A program made the position numbers and the translations under genes. Positions 29,948-40,266 of a DNA stretch of 64,000 nt are shown piece after piece (within the stretch, counting starts at the first letter, position 1; every line of letters starts with the position of its first letter). The notes under the pieces are model-generated. The model had not been told where the DNA came from. It was given only the letters and a program-made list of their open reading frames with translations, and did no database searches. Origin of the DNA: JALNXF01 sp964555845 (GTDB lineage Bacteria > Patescibacteriota > Gracilibacteria > BD1-5 > UBA2023); NCBI GenBank assembly GCA_964555845.1, contig CAZKUA010000002.1, forward strand, positions 1 through 64,000, written 5' to 3'.

Positions 29948-30487
29948 TTATTTTGTAAATGGGAATTCTAAGGCTTGTAATAAGGCTTTATTGTGGTCCT
30001 TATTATTTCATTTTATTTTTATTGTAATTTGCATTCAATAAGGTTTAACTACATCCAATTGTGGAACTTCAGGAAAAATAGTGTGTTCCTTAATTCAAAA
30101 ATTATAATTACCCTCTTTATCAAAAGATTTTTGAGAAAAACCTCTAAAATCTCTTATTCTTGAACTTGTAATACTTACAAATTTCTCTAAAAAGTAAAAC
30201 ATTTTATCTCATCTAAGTGTTACCATAAGTCATACTGGCATTCATTCTCTTAGTTTAAAATTTGAGATTGCTTTTTTTGCATTTTTAACAACTGGTGCTT
30301 GACCTGCAATTAGAGCTAAATCATTTTTTAAAGTAGAATAATCTTTTCATCCAGTTTTTAGGTATGTTCAAATTCACATATTCAAAACTATTTTTTCAAG
30401 TTTTGGAATTTCCATATTATTCTTAATACCAAGATCTTTTTTTAGATTTGGTAAGATTTTTTCTTTATAATTTTTCTTAAAGCTCAT
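29948..30487 (-). CDS. rplE: 50S ribosomal protein L5 (uL5)
   Basis: 179 aa. MEIPKLEKIVLNMGIG near the N-terminus, GQAPVVKNAKKAISNFKLREG, VTLRGDKMFYFLEKFVSI and IRDFRGFSQKSFDKEGNYNFG are the L5 blocks. The glycines of LNMGIG are TGA. Binds 5S rRNA. Confidence 0.97.
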
Positions 30488-30509
30488 ATTTTTTTAATTA
30501 AAAACAAAT

Positions 30510-30812
30510 TTAAATATTTTTTCCTGATTTTTTAGAAATTCTAGTTTTCTTGTTTCACTCTATTTTAAATCAGATTCTAGTTGGTTTTCAGGTTGTAGGA
30601 CACAAAATCATAACATTAGAAACATCTAGACTTTTTTCTACTTTTATAATTTGACCTGGAGTAGTTCCTTGTTTTTTAATATGTTTTGTAACAATATTAA
30701 TATTTTCAACTAAAACTCTAGAGTTTTTTGTATCAACAGAAAGAATTTTTCATTCTTTTCCTTTATCTTTTCAAGAAATTACTCTTACCTTATCTCAAGA
30801 TCTTATTTTCAT
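30510..30812 (-). CDS. rplX: 50S ribosomal protein L24 (uL24)
   Basis: 100 aa. KOW motif IRSGDKVRVISGKDKGKEGKIL then NIVTKHIKKQGTTPGQI and CPTTGKPTRIGFKIE. Position L14-L24-L5 is canonical. Most KOW glycines are TGA. Confidence 0.96.
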
Positions 30813-30837
30813 AATTTAAAATTTAGAATTTAATTAA

Positions 30838-31206
30838 TTAAAGCACTTCTGGCGCTAAACTTATTATTTTTTGGAATCATTTATTTTTCAATTCTCTGAA
30901 TACTGGTCCAAATACACGAGTTGATTTTGGCTCTTTATTATCATTTATTATTACACAAGCATTATCATCTGATTTAACATAACTTCCGTCATCTCTTCTC
31001 ATAGGATATGAAGTTCTAATTACTACAGCTTTTACTACAGCTTTTTTCTTAATATTTCATTGTGGTAAAGCTTTCTTAATAGATACAACGATTATATCTC
31101 CAACTTCAGCATATCTTTTTTTAGATCAACCTAAAACCTTAATACACATAGCTATTTTTGCTCAGCTATTATCTGCAACTACTAATCTACTTTCTGTTTG
31201 TATCAT
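30838..31206 (-). CDS. rplN: 50S ribosomal protein L14 (uL14)
   Basis: 122 aa, starts MIQTESRLVVADNSGAKIAMCIKVLGGS, and has RRDDGSYVKSDDNACVIIND and GPVFRELKN, all diagnostic for L14. Normal length. Confidence 0.97.
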
Positions 31207-31238
31207 AATAAATAAATTTAAAATTATTTTGGTAAAAA

Positions 31239-31460
31239 TTAATTAACAACTATCCATTTCTTTAGTTTACTAAGTGGTCTTGTTTCTTGTATTTTAATAA
31301 CTGTTCATAATTCACAAGAATTATTTTCATCATGAGCATAAAAGTTCTTAGAAACTTTATATTTTTTCTTATATTTAGGATTAGTTTTATAACTATCAAT
31401 TGTTATAACAACTGTTTTATCCATTTTTATGCTTGTAACTAATCAAGTTTTTGTTCTCAT
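31239..31460 (-). CDS. rpsQ: 30S ribosomal protein S17 (uS17)
   Basis: 73 aa, GLVTSIKMDKTVVITIDSYKTNPKYKKKYKVSKNFYAHDE and ETRPLSKLKKWIVV, the S17 OB-fold blocks. The first glycine is TGA. Confidence 0.96.
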
Positions 31461-31479
31461 AAATATTTCAAAATTAAAA

Positions 31480-31686
31480 TTATAGTTTGTGAATAAAAGT
31501 ATTTAATCTAGCAATATATTTTCTATATGCTTTAATTAAATGAGTTTGTTTCAATTCATTAGCAAAATGTTTCATTTTTAAAATAAACATTTCTTTTTTT
31601 GCTTTTAATAATTCCTTATTTAAACCTTCTTTATCTAGTTGGTTTAATGCGGAAATATCTTTTATATCTGTTGCAGTTTTTTTCAT
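31480..31686 (-). CDS. rpmC: 50S ribosomal protein L29 (uL29)
   Basis: 68 aa, all-helical. LDKEGLNKELLKAKKEMFILKMKHFANELKQTHLI then RKYIARLNTFI, the two-helix hairpin of L29 placed between L16 and S17. Confidence 0.95.
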   Translation of the reverse strand: MKKTATDIKDISALNQLDKEGLNKELLKAKKEMFILKMKHFANELKQTHLIKAYRKYIARLNTFIHKL

Positions 31687-31696
31687 TTTAATTTAA

Positions 31697-32101
31697 TTAA
31701 TCAACTATTATTTTAGTTTTTACTGGTAATTTGTAAGAAGCTAATCTAAAAGCCTCTCTCGCAACTTCTGGTCCTACTCATGACATTTCAAAGAGTATTC
31801 TACCAGGTTTTACAGGAGCAATATACATTTCTACACTACCTTTTCCTCAACCCATAGGAACCTCAAGAGGTTTCTTTGTATATGGTTTATCTGGAAAAAT
31901 TCTTATCCGAAGTTTTCATCATCTTTTAAGGAATCTTACGATAGCTCTTCTAGCTGATTCAATTTGACGAGAAGTAATAAATCATTTCTCGACAGTCTTT
32001 ATCGCATAATCTCAGAAAGAAATATCTGATCATTTTACAGCAATTCATTTAAGAATTCATCTGTGAGCTTTTCTGTATTTTGTTTTCTTAGGTTGTAACA
32101 T
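31697..32101 (-). CDS. rplP: 50S ribosomal protein L16 (uL16)
   Basis: 134 aa. LQPKKTKYRKAHRG at the N-terminus, ITSRQIESARRAIVRFLKRGGKLRIRIFPDKPYTKKPLEVPMGGGKGSVEMYIAPVKPGRILFE in the centre. The GGGKG loop mixes GGT, TGA and GGA. Helps to place tRNA at the peptidyl transferase centre. Confidence 0.97.
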
Positions 32102-32155
32102 CGTTTTTTAAGCTTATTAAGTATAATTTTATTATAAAAAAGTCAAATTTATTTT

Positions 32156-32788
32156 TTATTTTTGGTAAATATCTCATTTATAAATCCAAACTTTAATTCA
32201 AATAACTCAATATATAGTATTTGCTCTTTCTGTCGTATAATCTATATCTGCTCTAATTGTTTGAGTTGGTATATTTCATTCTTTGTAAGTTTCAGTTCTA
32301 GCAATTTCAACTCCATTTAATCTTCCAGAAGCTATAACTTTTATACCAAGTCAACCTTTTTCAATAGTTTTTGATATAGCATTTTTAACAACTCTTCTAT
32401 ATGGAAGTTTCTTTTCAATTTGTCTTGCAATCATATCTGCAACTGTTGCTGCGCTAAGTTCTGGTTTTTTAATTTCTTTAACATCGATTTGGAATTTTTG
32501 ACCAAACTCTTGCATTAAATCTTTTTCTAATTTTTCAATATTTTCTCAATTCTTACCTAGAACTAAAGCTGTTTTAGTTGTATATATAACTAAATTAGTA
32601 TGCTCATTAGAATAATTTATAAAAACATTTCAAATTGGAATTCAAGTTAAAAACTTAATAACGAAGTTTCTAAGTAAAACATCAGTTGAAACTTTGTCTG
32701 CATAAATTTTTTTATCGAAATATCAACTTGTTTTCCAAGTTTTGATATATCATATTCTGAATGCCATTGGACTAACTTTGTGTCCCAT
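32156..32788 (-). CDS. rpsC: 30S ribosomal protein S3 (uS3)
   Basis: 210 aa. GHKVSPMAFRIGYIKTW start, KH domain ALVLGKNGENIEKLEKDL, and KGGLGIKVIASGRLNGVEIARTE. By count 10 of 18 glycines are TGA, a useful housekeeping reference for the accessory genes. Normal length. Confidence 0.97.
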
Positions 32789-32816
32789 ATTTTTTTAAAT
32801 TAAACTATTAAAATAA

Positions 32817-33143
32817 TTATTTAGCTTTTAGCTCAATTAGAACATTAGATGTTCTTTTTAGTATCGCGTGACTTCTTCATCTAGAAATCGGATTTCATCT
32901 TTTATAAACTATTCATTTAGACACGATAAGTGAATTTACAAGTAGTTTATCTTTTTCTTGTCAGTCATTTTTTACTGCATTTGCAATTGCACTATGAAGA
33001 ACTTTGTAAAGTACTCCTGCTCCTTTTTTTGGCATAAATTTCAAAATATCTAATGCTTTTGGAGCTTCCATATTTCTAATAATTGTAGCAATTACGCTCA
33101 ATTTTTTTGGAGATATTCTTATGTTTTTTCAGTATGCTTTCAT
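32817..33143 (-). CDS. rplV: 50S ribosomal protein L22 (uL22)
   Basis: 108 aa. RISPKKLSVIATIIRNMEAPKALDILKFMPKKGAGVLYKVLHSAIANA and a C-terminal hairpin KRGNPISRGRSHAILKRTSNV that lines the exit tunnel. Canonical position after S19. Confidence 0.97.
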
Positions 33144-33167
33144 ATTGTAATTTTAGTTATATTGTTG

Positions 33168-33187
33168 AGACGCGATTAATCGCGTCT
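33168..33187. repeat. perfect palindromic repeat between rpsS and rplV
   Basis: AGACGCGATTAATCGCGTCT, 20 nt, followed by GTACG. Almost the same palindrome (one central change) forms Stem III of the ileS T-box leader at 53732-53751. Confidence 0.8.
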
Positions 33188-33201
33188 GTACGAATTTATT
33201 A

Positions 33202-33465
33202 TTATCTATTTCCAGAATGTCCTATAAATCTTCTAGTAACTGAGAATTCTCATAATTTATGTCATACCATATTTTCAGTAACAAAAACTGGAATATGAGA
33301 TTTACCATTATGAACTCAGAAAGTATGTCCTACAAATTCTGGTATCACAGTACAATCTCTTGACCATGTTTTAATTACCATTTTCTTTCATGATTCATTT
33401 AATTTCATAACCTTATTCAAAAGTCTGTCATATATATAAGGTCATTTTTTTAAACTTCTAGTCAT
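33202..33465 (-). CDS. rpsS: 30S ribosomal protein S19 (uS19)
   Basis: 87 aa. TRSLKKGPYIYDRLLNKV, KTWSRDCTVIPEFVGHTFGVHNGKSHIPVFVTENMVGHKLGEFSVTR and a terminal FIGHSGNR. Three signature glycines are TGA. Normal length. Confidence 0.97.
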
Positions 33466-33494
33466 AGTTTTTTATATTAAAATATTATTTTGTA

Positions 33495-33520
33495 GATTCC
33501 CGCCTTCGCGGGAATGACAG
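33495..33520. repeat. palindromic repeat between rplB and rpsS
   Basis: GATTCCCGCCTTCGCGGGAA then TGACAG. This is the same unit found inside lgt at 4011-4056, with compensating C/G changes in the stem. Confidence 0.8.
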
Positions 33521-33528
33521 TAGGGGTA

Positions 33529-34377
33529 TTATTTTTTCATTAGTCTTCAGTCTCTCTTTCTAAGTACCCATTTGTTTGTATCTTTTCTTTTTCTAGTCTT
33601 AACACCAAGTGCTGGTTTACCCCATGGAGTTTTTGGATATGGCATACCAATTGGTGAATGTCATTCTCAACCTCCGTGTGGATGGTCTACTGGATTCATA
33701 GATTTACCTAGAACTGTTGGTCTAATTCATTTCCATCTTGAGCGTCCTGCTTTACCTATTACTACTTGATTATGGTCTGTATTTGATACAACTCCGAGCG
33801 TAGCATAACAAAGTTTGTGAACTAATCTAATTTCTCCTGATGGCATTTTAACTTGTGTATATTCTCATTCTTGAGAAAGAATTGTCGCGCTAGATCCGGC
33901 AGATCTAACTGAACTTGCTCCTTTTCAAACAATAATTTCAACATTATATATGCTTAATCCAACTGGAATATTTCAGATTTCAAGTCTATTTCAAGATATT
34001 AATTTTGCATTTTTAGAAGTAATCATTTCATCTCATACTTTCATATCTTTATGAGCAGTTACATATCTTCTTTCTCAATCTCTATAACAAACTAGTGCAA
34101 TATAAGAAGTTCTATATGGATCATACTCGATTGTCTCGATTTTTGCTGGTATATCTAATTTATCAACATAATGAAAATCAATTATTCTGTAAGATTTTTT
34201 ATGTCCACCTCATTGATGTCTTGTAGTAATACGTCCTGTATTATTTCTTCAAGCATGATTTCTTCAAAGAGAATGAGTCAAGGCTTTGAAAGGTTTTGAA
34301 GTCGTTAATTCTTCAAATGTATAACCTGTCATTTGTCTTCTACCTGGTGTTGTTGGATTATATTTCTTTAGTGCCAT
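33529..34377 (-). CDS. rplB: 50S ribosomal protein L2 (uL2)
   Basis: 282 aa. ALKKYNPTTPGRRQMTG start, GRNNTGRITTRHQGGGHKKSYR, and the catalytic-centre loop VDHPHGGGEGHSPIG containing the conserved His; ends KRDGRLMKK. The HGGGEG loop uses GGA, GGT and TGA in succession. Confidence 0.97.
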
Positions 34378-34397
34378 AATATTGTTTAATTTAAATA

Positions 34398-34691
34398 TTA
34401 GTCTTTAATTTTAGCAAAATCTGAAATTCTTTCTTTTCCTTTTAGACTCACTAGTGCTTTAGTTTCCATTTTTCTTTTTAAAGAAGCTCAGGTTTTAGTG
34501 TTTCTAAATTTTTCTCTTGTCTTAATAATATTAACTGCCTCAACAGTAACACCATAAAGTCTTTTAAAAGTATTTTTAATATCTACTTTTGTAGCAGATG
34601 GATCAACTATAACAGTATAAACTCAACTTAGTTCAAGCTTTTGGCTTTTTTCAGTTACTACTGGTCTTTTAATTGTATTATAAATTTGCAT
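34398..34691 (-). CDS. rplW: 50S ribosomal protein L23 (uL23)
   Basis: 97 aa. IKRPVVTEKSQKLE, YTVIVDPSATKVDIKNTFKRLYGVTVEAVNI and the basic loop. Normal position between L4 and L2; binds trigger factor and SRP at the exit. Confidence 0.96.
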
Positions 34692-34705
34692 TTGCTATAA
34701 AGGTA

Positions 34706-35326
34706 TTATGAATAAATTTGGCTTAAATGATCTAGACTATCTTTCGTAAAAATTAAATCATTATATTTAAGTAAATCTTGTGGATTTAAGTATCCAACTC
34801 AAAGTGGTTTAATTGTAGCAACATTTCTAGTAGCTAAAAATAATTCTCTATCATTTGGTAACATTGCAAATAATCCAGTACCAATATTCATATTTTTTGC
34901 AATATCTACAATGTTTTTTGTTTTCAATTCTTCTGATTTATTCAAGTCTATAACTTTAATTTGGTTATTTATTGCCTTAGATGAAAGAAGTGAAAATAGG
35001 GCTAATCTTCTTTCTTTTTTATTCATACTAATTGTAAAGTTTCTATCATTTCTAGGACCAAATGCAACTCAACCTTTCTTTCTAAGTGGAGAACGAGCAC
35101 TTCCGGCTCTTGCATTACCTGTTCCTTTTTGTTTGTAAATTTTGCGAGTTGAACCTCTTCTTTCTCATCTATTTTTAGTGTGAGCAATTGCAACTCTTGC
35201 ATTAGCTCTCTGTAAAAGTAAAAGTCTATGAATTAAAGAAGTCTTAACTTCCGTACCAAAAAGACTATCGCTTAATTTAATTTTTCATGTTTCAACTCAT
35301 GTTGAATTATATAAAATTGCTTCCAT
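34706..35326 (-). CDS. rplD: 50S ribosomal protein L4 (uL4)
   Basis: 206 aa. The extended tunnel loop is clear: RRGSTRKIYKQKGTGNARAGSARSPLRKKGGVAFGPRNDRNF. C-terminal globular part typical. Glycines are mixed GGN and TGA. Confidence 0.97.
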
Positions 35327-35340
35327 TAATCTATTTTAAA

Positions 35341-35889
35341 TTAAAAAGTTAAAACTAAAAGTGAATTTCTCGCTCCTGGAACTGGTCATTTAACAGCTAT
35401 AACATTAAGTTCTTTATTGACTAGTTCTAAGCTGATTTTTTTAAGTGTTACTTTGTCTGTACCCATATGTCAATGCATTTTTTTACCTGGTTTTGTTCTT
35501 CTTGGTTTTCTTGTACCAATAGATCATAGCGCTCTATGAAATTTTGATCCAACTCTACCTGGACCTCAATGGAAATTCCATCTTTTCATCGCTCATGCAA
35601 ATCATTTTCATTTAGATATTCCCTCAACTGTAAGTAATTCTACTCAGTCAAGAATATCAAGAGATACTATATCTCATTTTTTCAAGTCTTTAAGTCTATC
35701 TGACATAGGAACTTCTTTTTTGTCAGAAGTATCTGTCATTTCTAAAACTAAAGCTTCATATCAATCAATTTCGATTGTTTTGATTTGAGCAACTTTCAAT
35801 TCTGGAATTTTTATAAGAGTAACTGGGATTAATTTATCACTTTTGATAATCCTAGTCATTTCTAATTTTTTTCAAATTATTCAAGCCAT
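35341..35889 (-). CDS. rplC: 50S ribosomal protein L3 (uL3)
   Basis: 182 aa. MAGIIGKKLEMTRI start, SKGKGFAGAMKRWNFHGGPGRVGSKFHR, GSIGTRKPRRTKPGKKMHGHMGTDKVT and a terminal VPGARNSLL. First gene of the operon here; S10 (rpsJ), which normally precedes L3, is not present upstream. Many TGA glycines in the signature loop. Confidence 0.97.
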
Positions 35890-36179
35890 TTTTAATGTAA
35901 TTAGTAATTACGAATTAAGAATTATAAATTTGTTAGTTAAATTTATAATTAATATATTTTATTTTCAGTCCGTGTTTTTTAAATTAGAGGTTAGAATAGT
36001 GAGCCACCAAATTAGTGAAACATAAGCTAACATAACTTTTCATTTTTAAAAAAGCTCAAGCATTGTATAAAAAAAACCCATTATGTCAAAATTTTTTTTA
36101 ATTTTCAACATTTTCCCGGGTTTTAGCGGAATATACAATATCCCACAAAATAAATATGTATAAAAAATTGATACAGGAA
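35890..36179. other. intergenic region upstream of the ribosomal operon
   Basis: About 290 nt, strongly AT-rich. On the minus strand it contains a TTTATAATTC -10-like box about 35-40 nt before rplC and no reading frame that holds up. Presumably the promoter region of the operon; no autoregulatory leader was recognised. Confidence 0.4.
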
Positions 36180-36851
36180 TTAATCCTTAAGAGAACGAAC
36201 AGGTAGAAAATTTTTGGTATTATTTATTTGATTAATTAGAATATTGCTTCTATCAAAATGAATACTATAACCCAGTTTATCATTAGAATCTATGGCCCAG
36301 AAATGAGCCATATTATCGAGATAAAACTTTTTCTTTGGTCAATCCCAATAACCTACAGGTTTTAATCAAAGTTCTTTACTTAATCTTTCTCAATCTTGTC
36401 AGTAAGAAGCTGATATTTTTTGCCAATCTAGTTTTGTTGGGAGTTTTTTGCCATATTTTTGGGTTTCACGAATGGCGGCCTCTTGTGTAAATAATTGCTC
36501 TTTTTTTCAGTCAACTTTTAATTCTATAATATCTTTCTCGGGATTTATTAAAAATTCCACTTCGCTTAGTAAATCCAATCACATTTCCCATTTAGACGAG
36601 TCCACTCTAAAATTATTAGATTCTAGTCATGATTTCTCCAAAGCATCCAGACTCAAAGGAATTTGTCTTAGTTGCTTTGGATTTTCTTGTCTTTTCTTTA
36701 ACTGATCAAGTTCTTCTCAGGCTATTCTTCACTGTTCCTCAATTTGTCTTATATATTCCGCAGTTTTTACAGGATCAAAAATCGAAAGAGTTTCTTGTCT
36801 TCTCGGAGTTCCTCATTTTGAGGAATTATTTTCTAAAGATTTGGCTCACAT
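36180..36851 (-). CDS. hypothetical protein with FISUMP/DUF1566-like end
   Basis: A 223-aa protein. A Gln/Glu/Arg-rich helical N-terminal half (FDPVKTAEYIRQIEEQGRIAGEELDQLKKRQE) leads to a C-terminal region GLKPVGYWDGPKKKFYLDNMAHFWAIDSNDKLGYSIHFDR...NFLPVRSLKD. The last part resembles the F. succinogenes-type paralogous domain, which ends G..VRC.kD. No signal peptide. Several TGA glycines. Function unknown. Confidence 0.6.
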
Positions 36852-36978
36852 TGTTTATTTATTAAAATTTAAGTTGATTTTAGTTTATCATATATTTTAA
36901 TTTTATGCAAAATTTTGGATGTTTTTGACAAATGGAGATTTAAAAGTATATTAAAATTAGATTTTAACTAGAAAAATT

Positions 36979-37404
36979 ATGCATACTAAGAAAAATATTC
37001 ACCATATAATTCCTGTTTCAAGAAATTGAAGAAAATGCGATAACAATGAGATTGTTGTGAGCCTGAAATGGCATCAAAAAATACACTCAGTTTTTTGAGT
37101 TATGGTGACTCATGAGAAAATATTACATTTACTAGATTCTTTCTGACAAGAAAAAGATGGAGAGGAATTTGTAAAATGTCTTGATTTTCAATTAGAAAAT
37201 GAGACTTTTTATTTATGAAATTGCTTTAATAGAGGGATAAAATGAAATGCCTTAAAATGAGATATAATAATAAGAAACTTAGAAAATCCCGCGCTAATTT
37301 TCCCTAATAAAAATATAAAAGAAATAATATTTCAAATCCTGAATTGGGATATAAAAGTTCTGAATGAAAATAGTTTATTAGAGCTTTGTGACGTTTTGGG
37401 TTAG
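36979..37404 (+). CDS. HNH-like protein
   Basis: A 141-aa protein starting KKNIHHIIPVSRNGRKCDNNEIVVSLKWHQKIHSVFG, the HH(I)IP..GG..d.NNi...H..wH pattern of small HNH-like proteins. The C-terminal two thirds are helical with no second motif. The catalytic His pair is present, but the metal-binding last His/Asn layout is shortened, so nuclease activity is uncertain. TAACT lies 14 nt before the ATG. Confidence 0.6.
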
Positions 37405-37417
37405 ATTACTTCTTTGC

Positions 37418-37554
37418 TGTCATTTCGAGTGATAACGAGAAATCCCTTTAAATCAAATCTTAAATAGACTAAAATTTAAAGAAAAGTTAAATTTGGAAAT
37501 TACATTTTCCAAAAGTGCTTCTGAAAGGGATTTCTCACTTTGTTCGAAATGACA
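37418..37554. repeat. MITE-like element, copy B (complete)
   Basis: 137 nt. Left terminus TGTCATTTCGAGTGATAACG then AGAAATCCCTTT; right terminus AAAGGGATTTCTCACTTTG then TTCGAAATGACA, an imperfect inverted repeat of about 30 bp. AT-rich interior with no reading frame. The interior matches copy A at 1-107. Confidence 0.8.
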
Positions 37555-37578
37555 GGTGGTGAAGCTCGAAATGACAAT

Positions 37579-38736
37579 TTATATTATTTCTCTTCTAATA
37601 GTTTCAGATAATCTTGTGAAGCATTCGTAAGGAATTGTTTCCGAACGCTCAGCCATTTTATAGATATTATTGTCTTTGGATAAATTATCTGAAATTATCT
37701 CGATTCTATCTCCGGCTTTTACATCTACTCAGGTAATATCCGCAATAGTTAAATTCATACAAACTCTTCCAAGAATTGGAAGCGAGGAATTTTTGAAATA
37801 AAATTGCCCATTAGAAGATAATTTTCGTGATAATCATTCATAATATCCGACTGGAATTATTCAAATAGTCATATCTTTTTGTGCTTCAAATGTACAATTA
37901 TAACTCACTTTTTCTCCTTTTTTAATTTCTTTTTTGAGAATTAGAGTTGAGTAAAAAGAAAGCGCTAATTTAAGATTTGCGAGTTTATTAAAATATTTAT
38001 CATCTGGTTCGAGTGGATTTATTCAATAGAGAGAAATTCCGAGTCTCAAGCTATTACAAGTATTTTTTCAAAATCATTTTACAGATGCTGCGGAATTATC
38101 TGAGTGAATATATTTTAGGTTAAATCCGGCATTTTTTATAATTTCAACTCATTGTTTAAATAAATTTTCTTGAATTATAGAATATGAATTATTGAGAGAA
38201 TCCGCATCAGCAAAATGAGTAGCTATTCACTCGAGATTTATATTTTTATAATTTTTAATATATTCCAAAAAAATTGGCAAATCATCAATATAAATTCATT
38301 GTCTGTGCATTCCAGTATCGAGCTTTATGTGAATATTTACTGGTTTTCAAATTCTGACTAACTCCTCTAAAGTCCCTAAATCATAGACCACTAGAGAAGT
38401 TTTTTTGAAATTCATTTTTGAGAGATTTTCTGTTAAACTGTAGCCAATTAGAAGAATTTTTATATTGCTTACTTCCCAAATTTTCAAAGCTTCAAAATAA
38501 CTATCAACTGCGATATATTTTATTTTTCTTTCTTTTAAAATAGTTGCGACTTCCCTTATTCCATGCCCATAAGCATTTGATTTTAGAACTGGAAATACAT
38601 CCCAACTGGGATGTAAATTTTGGAAAATATCAAAATTATTTAAAATATTTTCGCGAGAAATATAGATATTATTAAGGGTTTTAAAAGACTTTTCAAATTT
38701 GTGTTTTAGTGAAAAAAGAGTTGTGAAAATTGACAT
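37579..38736 (-). CDS. alr: alanine racemase
   Basis: 385 aa, PLP-dependent racemase making D-alanine for peptidoglycan. PLP Lys52 in VFPVLKSNAYGHG, KLDTGMHRQGI, THFADADSLNNSY, RLGISLYGINP, the second catalytic Tyr in VSYNCTFEAQ and GRVCMNLTIADI. Normal length. Its stop lies 6 nt before... the engB stop lies just upstream (38743), so alr follows engB in one minus-strand operon. Confidence 0.95.
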
Positions 38737-38742
38737 ATTTCA

Positions 38743-39327
38743 TTAATTAAAAATCTCTGATAACGCATCTTTTCTGTATTTGTCGGTCTTGCAACTATAG
38801 AGAATAAATTTTGCGTTTGGAAAATTAGTTTTAATTTTTGTCTTTGTCGCTTCTAGTTCTTTTTGGTTAGTTTTATCTACTTTATTTAGGACAATTAGGA
38901 TTTTTACTCATCTTTCATTTATGTAATCATAAACTTCTTCATCCAGCGCAGTAGGCCCGACAAATGCGTCCATAATAATTACAACTTTAAGATTTGAATA
39001 AATATTATGTTCTAGATAATCGAGAATCATATCTCTTAATTTTATCTGATTTTCCTTGCCTCCGACAGCAAATCAATAACCTGGAAAATCCACACATTCA
39101 TGAGTTTTATTTACTCTAAAAATATTTATAGTTCTAGTTTTACCTGCCTTAGCACCAGAATAGGCCAATTCCTTTTCTCAAAGAAGTGAGTTAATTATTG
39201 ATGATTTTCCCACATTTGACCTACCCAAAAAAAAGATTTTAGCTTTTTCTTTCTCATTGTCCAGTGGAGAAATTTTACTTTCAAATTTAACAACTGTTTT
39301 TACAAATCTTACTTCTTTAATTTCCAT
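38743..39327 (-). CDS. engB: ribosome biogenesis GTPase EngB (YsxC/YihA)
   Basis: 194 aa. G1 FFLGRSNVGKSSIINSLLGEKELAYSG, G2 KAGKTRTINIF, G3 DFPGYGFA, G4 LNKVDK. Two of these glycines are TGA. Needed for late 50S assembly. Stops 6 nt before the alr start. Confidence 0.97.
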
Positions 39328-39385
39328 TATAATTTAATTATTTTAAGTAAAATTCAATATTTTGTAATTTTCTGAAATCCCCATC

Positions 39386-39500
39386 TCGTCATTCTGAGCG
39401 TAGTCGAAGAATCTATTAATTAATTCTTCCATTTTTTAAAAATGTATTTTATAAGTAAATAGACCCGTTCGACTACACTGCGTTTCGCTCAGGGTGACGA
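39386..39500. repeat. MITE-like element, second family
   Basis: 115 nt. Left terminus TCGTCATTCTGAGCGTAGTC then GAAGAATCTATT; right terminus AATAGACCCGTTCGACTAC then CGCTCAGGGTGACGA. The termini are partly complementary inverted repeats; no reading frame inside. It lies between two minus-strand genes. Confidence 0.65.
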
Positions 39501-39512
39501 GCTAAAGAGGTT

Positions 39513-40196
39513 TTACTTTTTTGTATTTGCTTTTACTGCATTTATTATATCCATACCAACATCATTTTCATCACCTAGTAATGACTTAGCAGAATCACTT
39601 ATAATAGTTTGTAAAATGTTTACTCTTTTTGAATCTAATTTTTGTTTAGCAATTTCTGGTAAATAAGCAAAAACAAATGCCGTTCAGTCATTTTTTAAAA
39701 TTCATCAATTTTTTAATTCTTCACGACTTCTGGCATATCTTAATTTTCAACCTATTTTAGAATCTGTAGTAACTGCTTTTTGATTTCTAGGGCGAGAGCT
39801 TAATCATTCTATTGCTCCGCTAATTGTTCAATTTTTCTCTCAAATATAATTAACATAGGCTTGTGCAAATTTGTCATAAGTTCCGTCTTCGTTTAATTGC
39901 CCGACAAGCACATATCATTTTTTTGCCATTCTATTAATAACTAGTTGTTCTTTTTTATCTATAGAAAGTAAACTTTCAATGTTTGAATAAATATCGTCAT
40001 ATACATCATTAGCTGGATCTCATTGGGTCATACTTAATTCATTATTAAAATTATCAATTTTGATAGTCACAGGATTACTGCGATAAACAACACAATTATT
40101 TTTTGCGATTATATTACCCAAAGAACAAGGTTCATTAGAAGTAAAATTCACATCTTCTAAAACAGTATAATCGTAAGATCTAGCAGTATTTCCCAT
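39513..40196 (-). CDS. hypothetical 227-aa protein
   Basis: Soluble, no signal peptide. Starts GNTARSYDYTVLEDVNFTSN; a middle part RMAKKGYVLVGQLNEDGTYDKFAQAYVNYIGEKNGTISGAIEGL and a helical end. Contains two Cys near residues 24 and 35. No family recognised. The frame needs more than ten TGA glycines, so translation in code 25 is clear. Confidence 0.65.
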
Positions 40197-40266
40197 AAAA
40201 ATGAAAATTAAAAAATTAAATAGTTTTATATTTATACTGAATTTTATAAAAAGTCAAGTAAATTTT

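Noticed and set aside
33168..33520. Short repeats in the ribosomal operon as a CRISPR array
   Set aside because: Units are single, of different families, without regular spacing or cas genes; no CRISPR array was seen anywhere in the window.
35843..36025. 60-aa plus-strand ORF before the ribosomal operon
   Set aside because: Overlaps the start of rplC on the other strand, hydrophobic random-looking sequence, no support.
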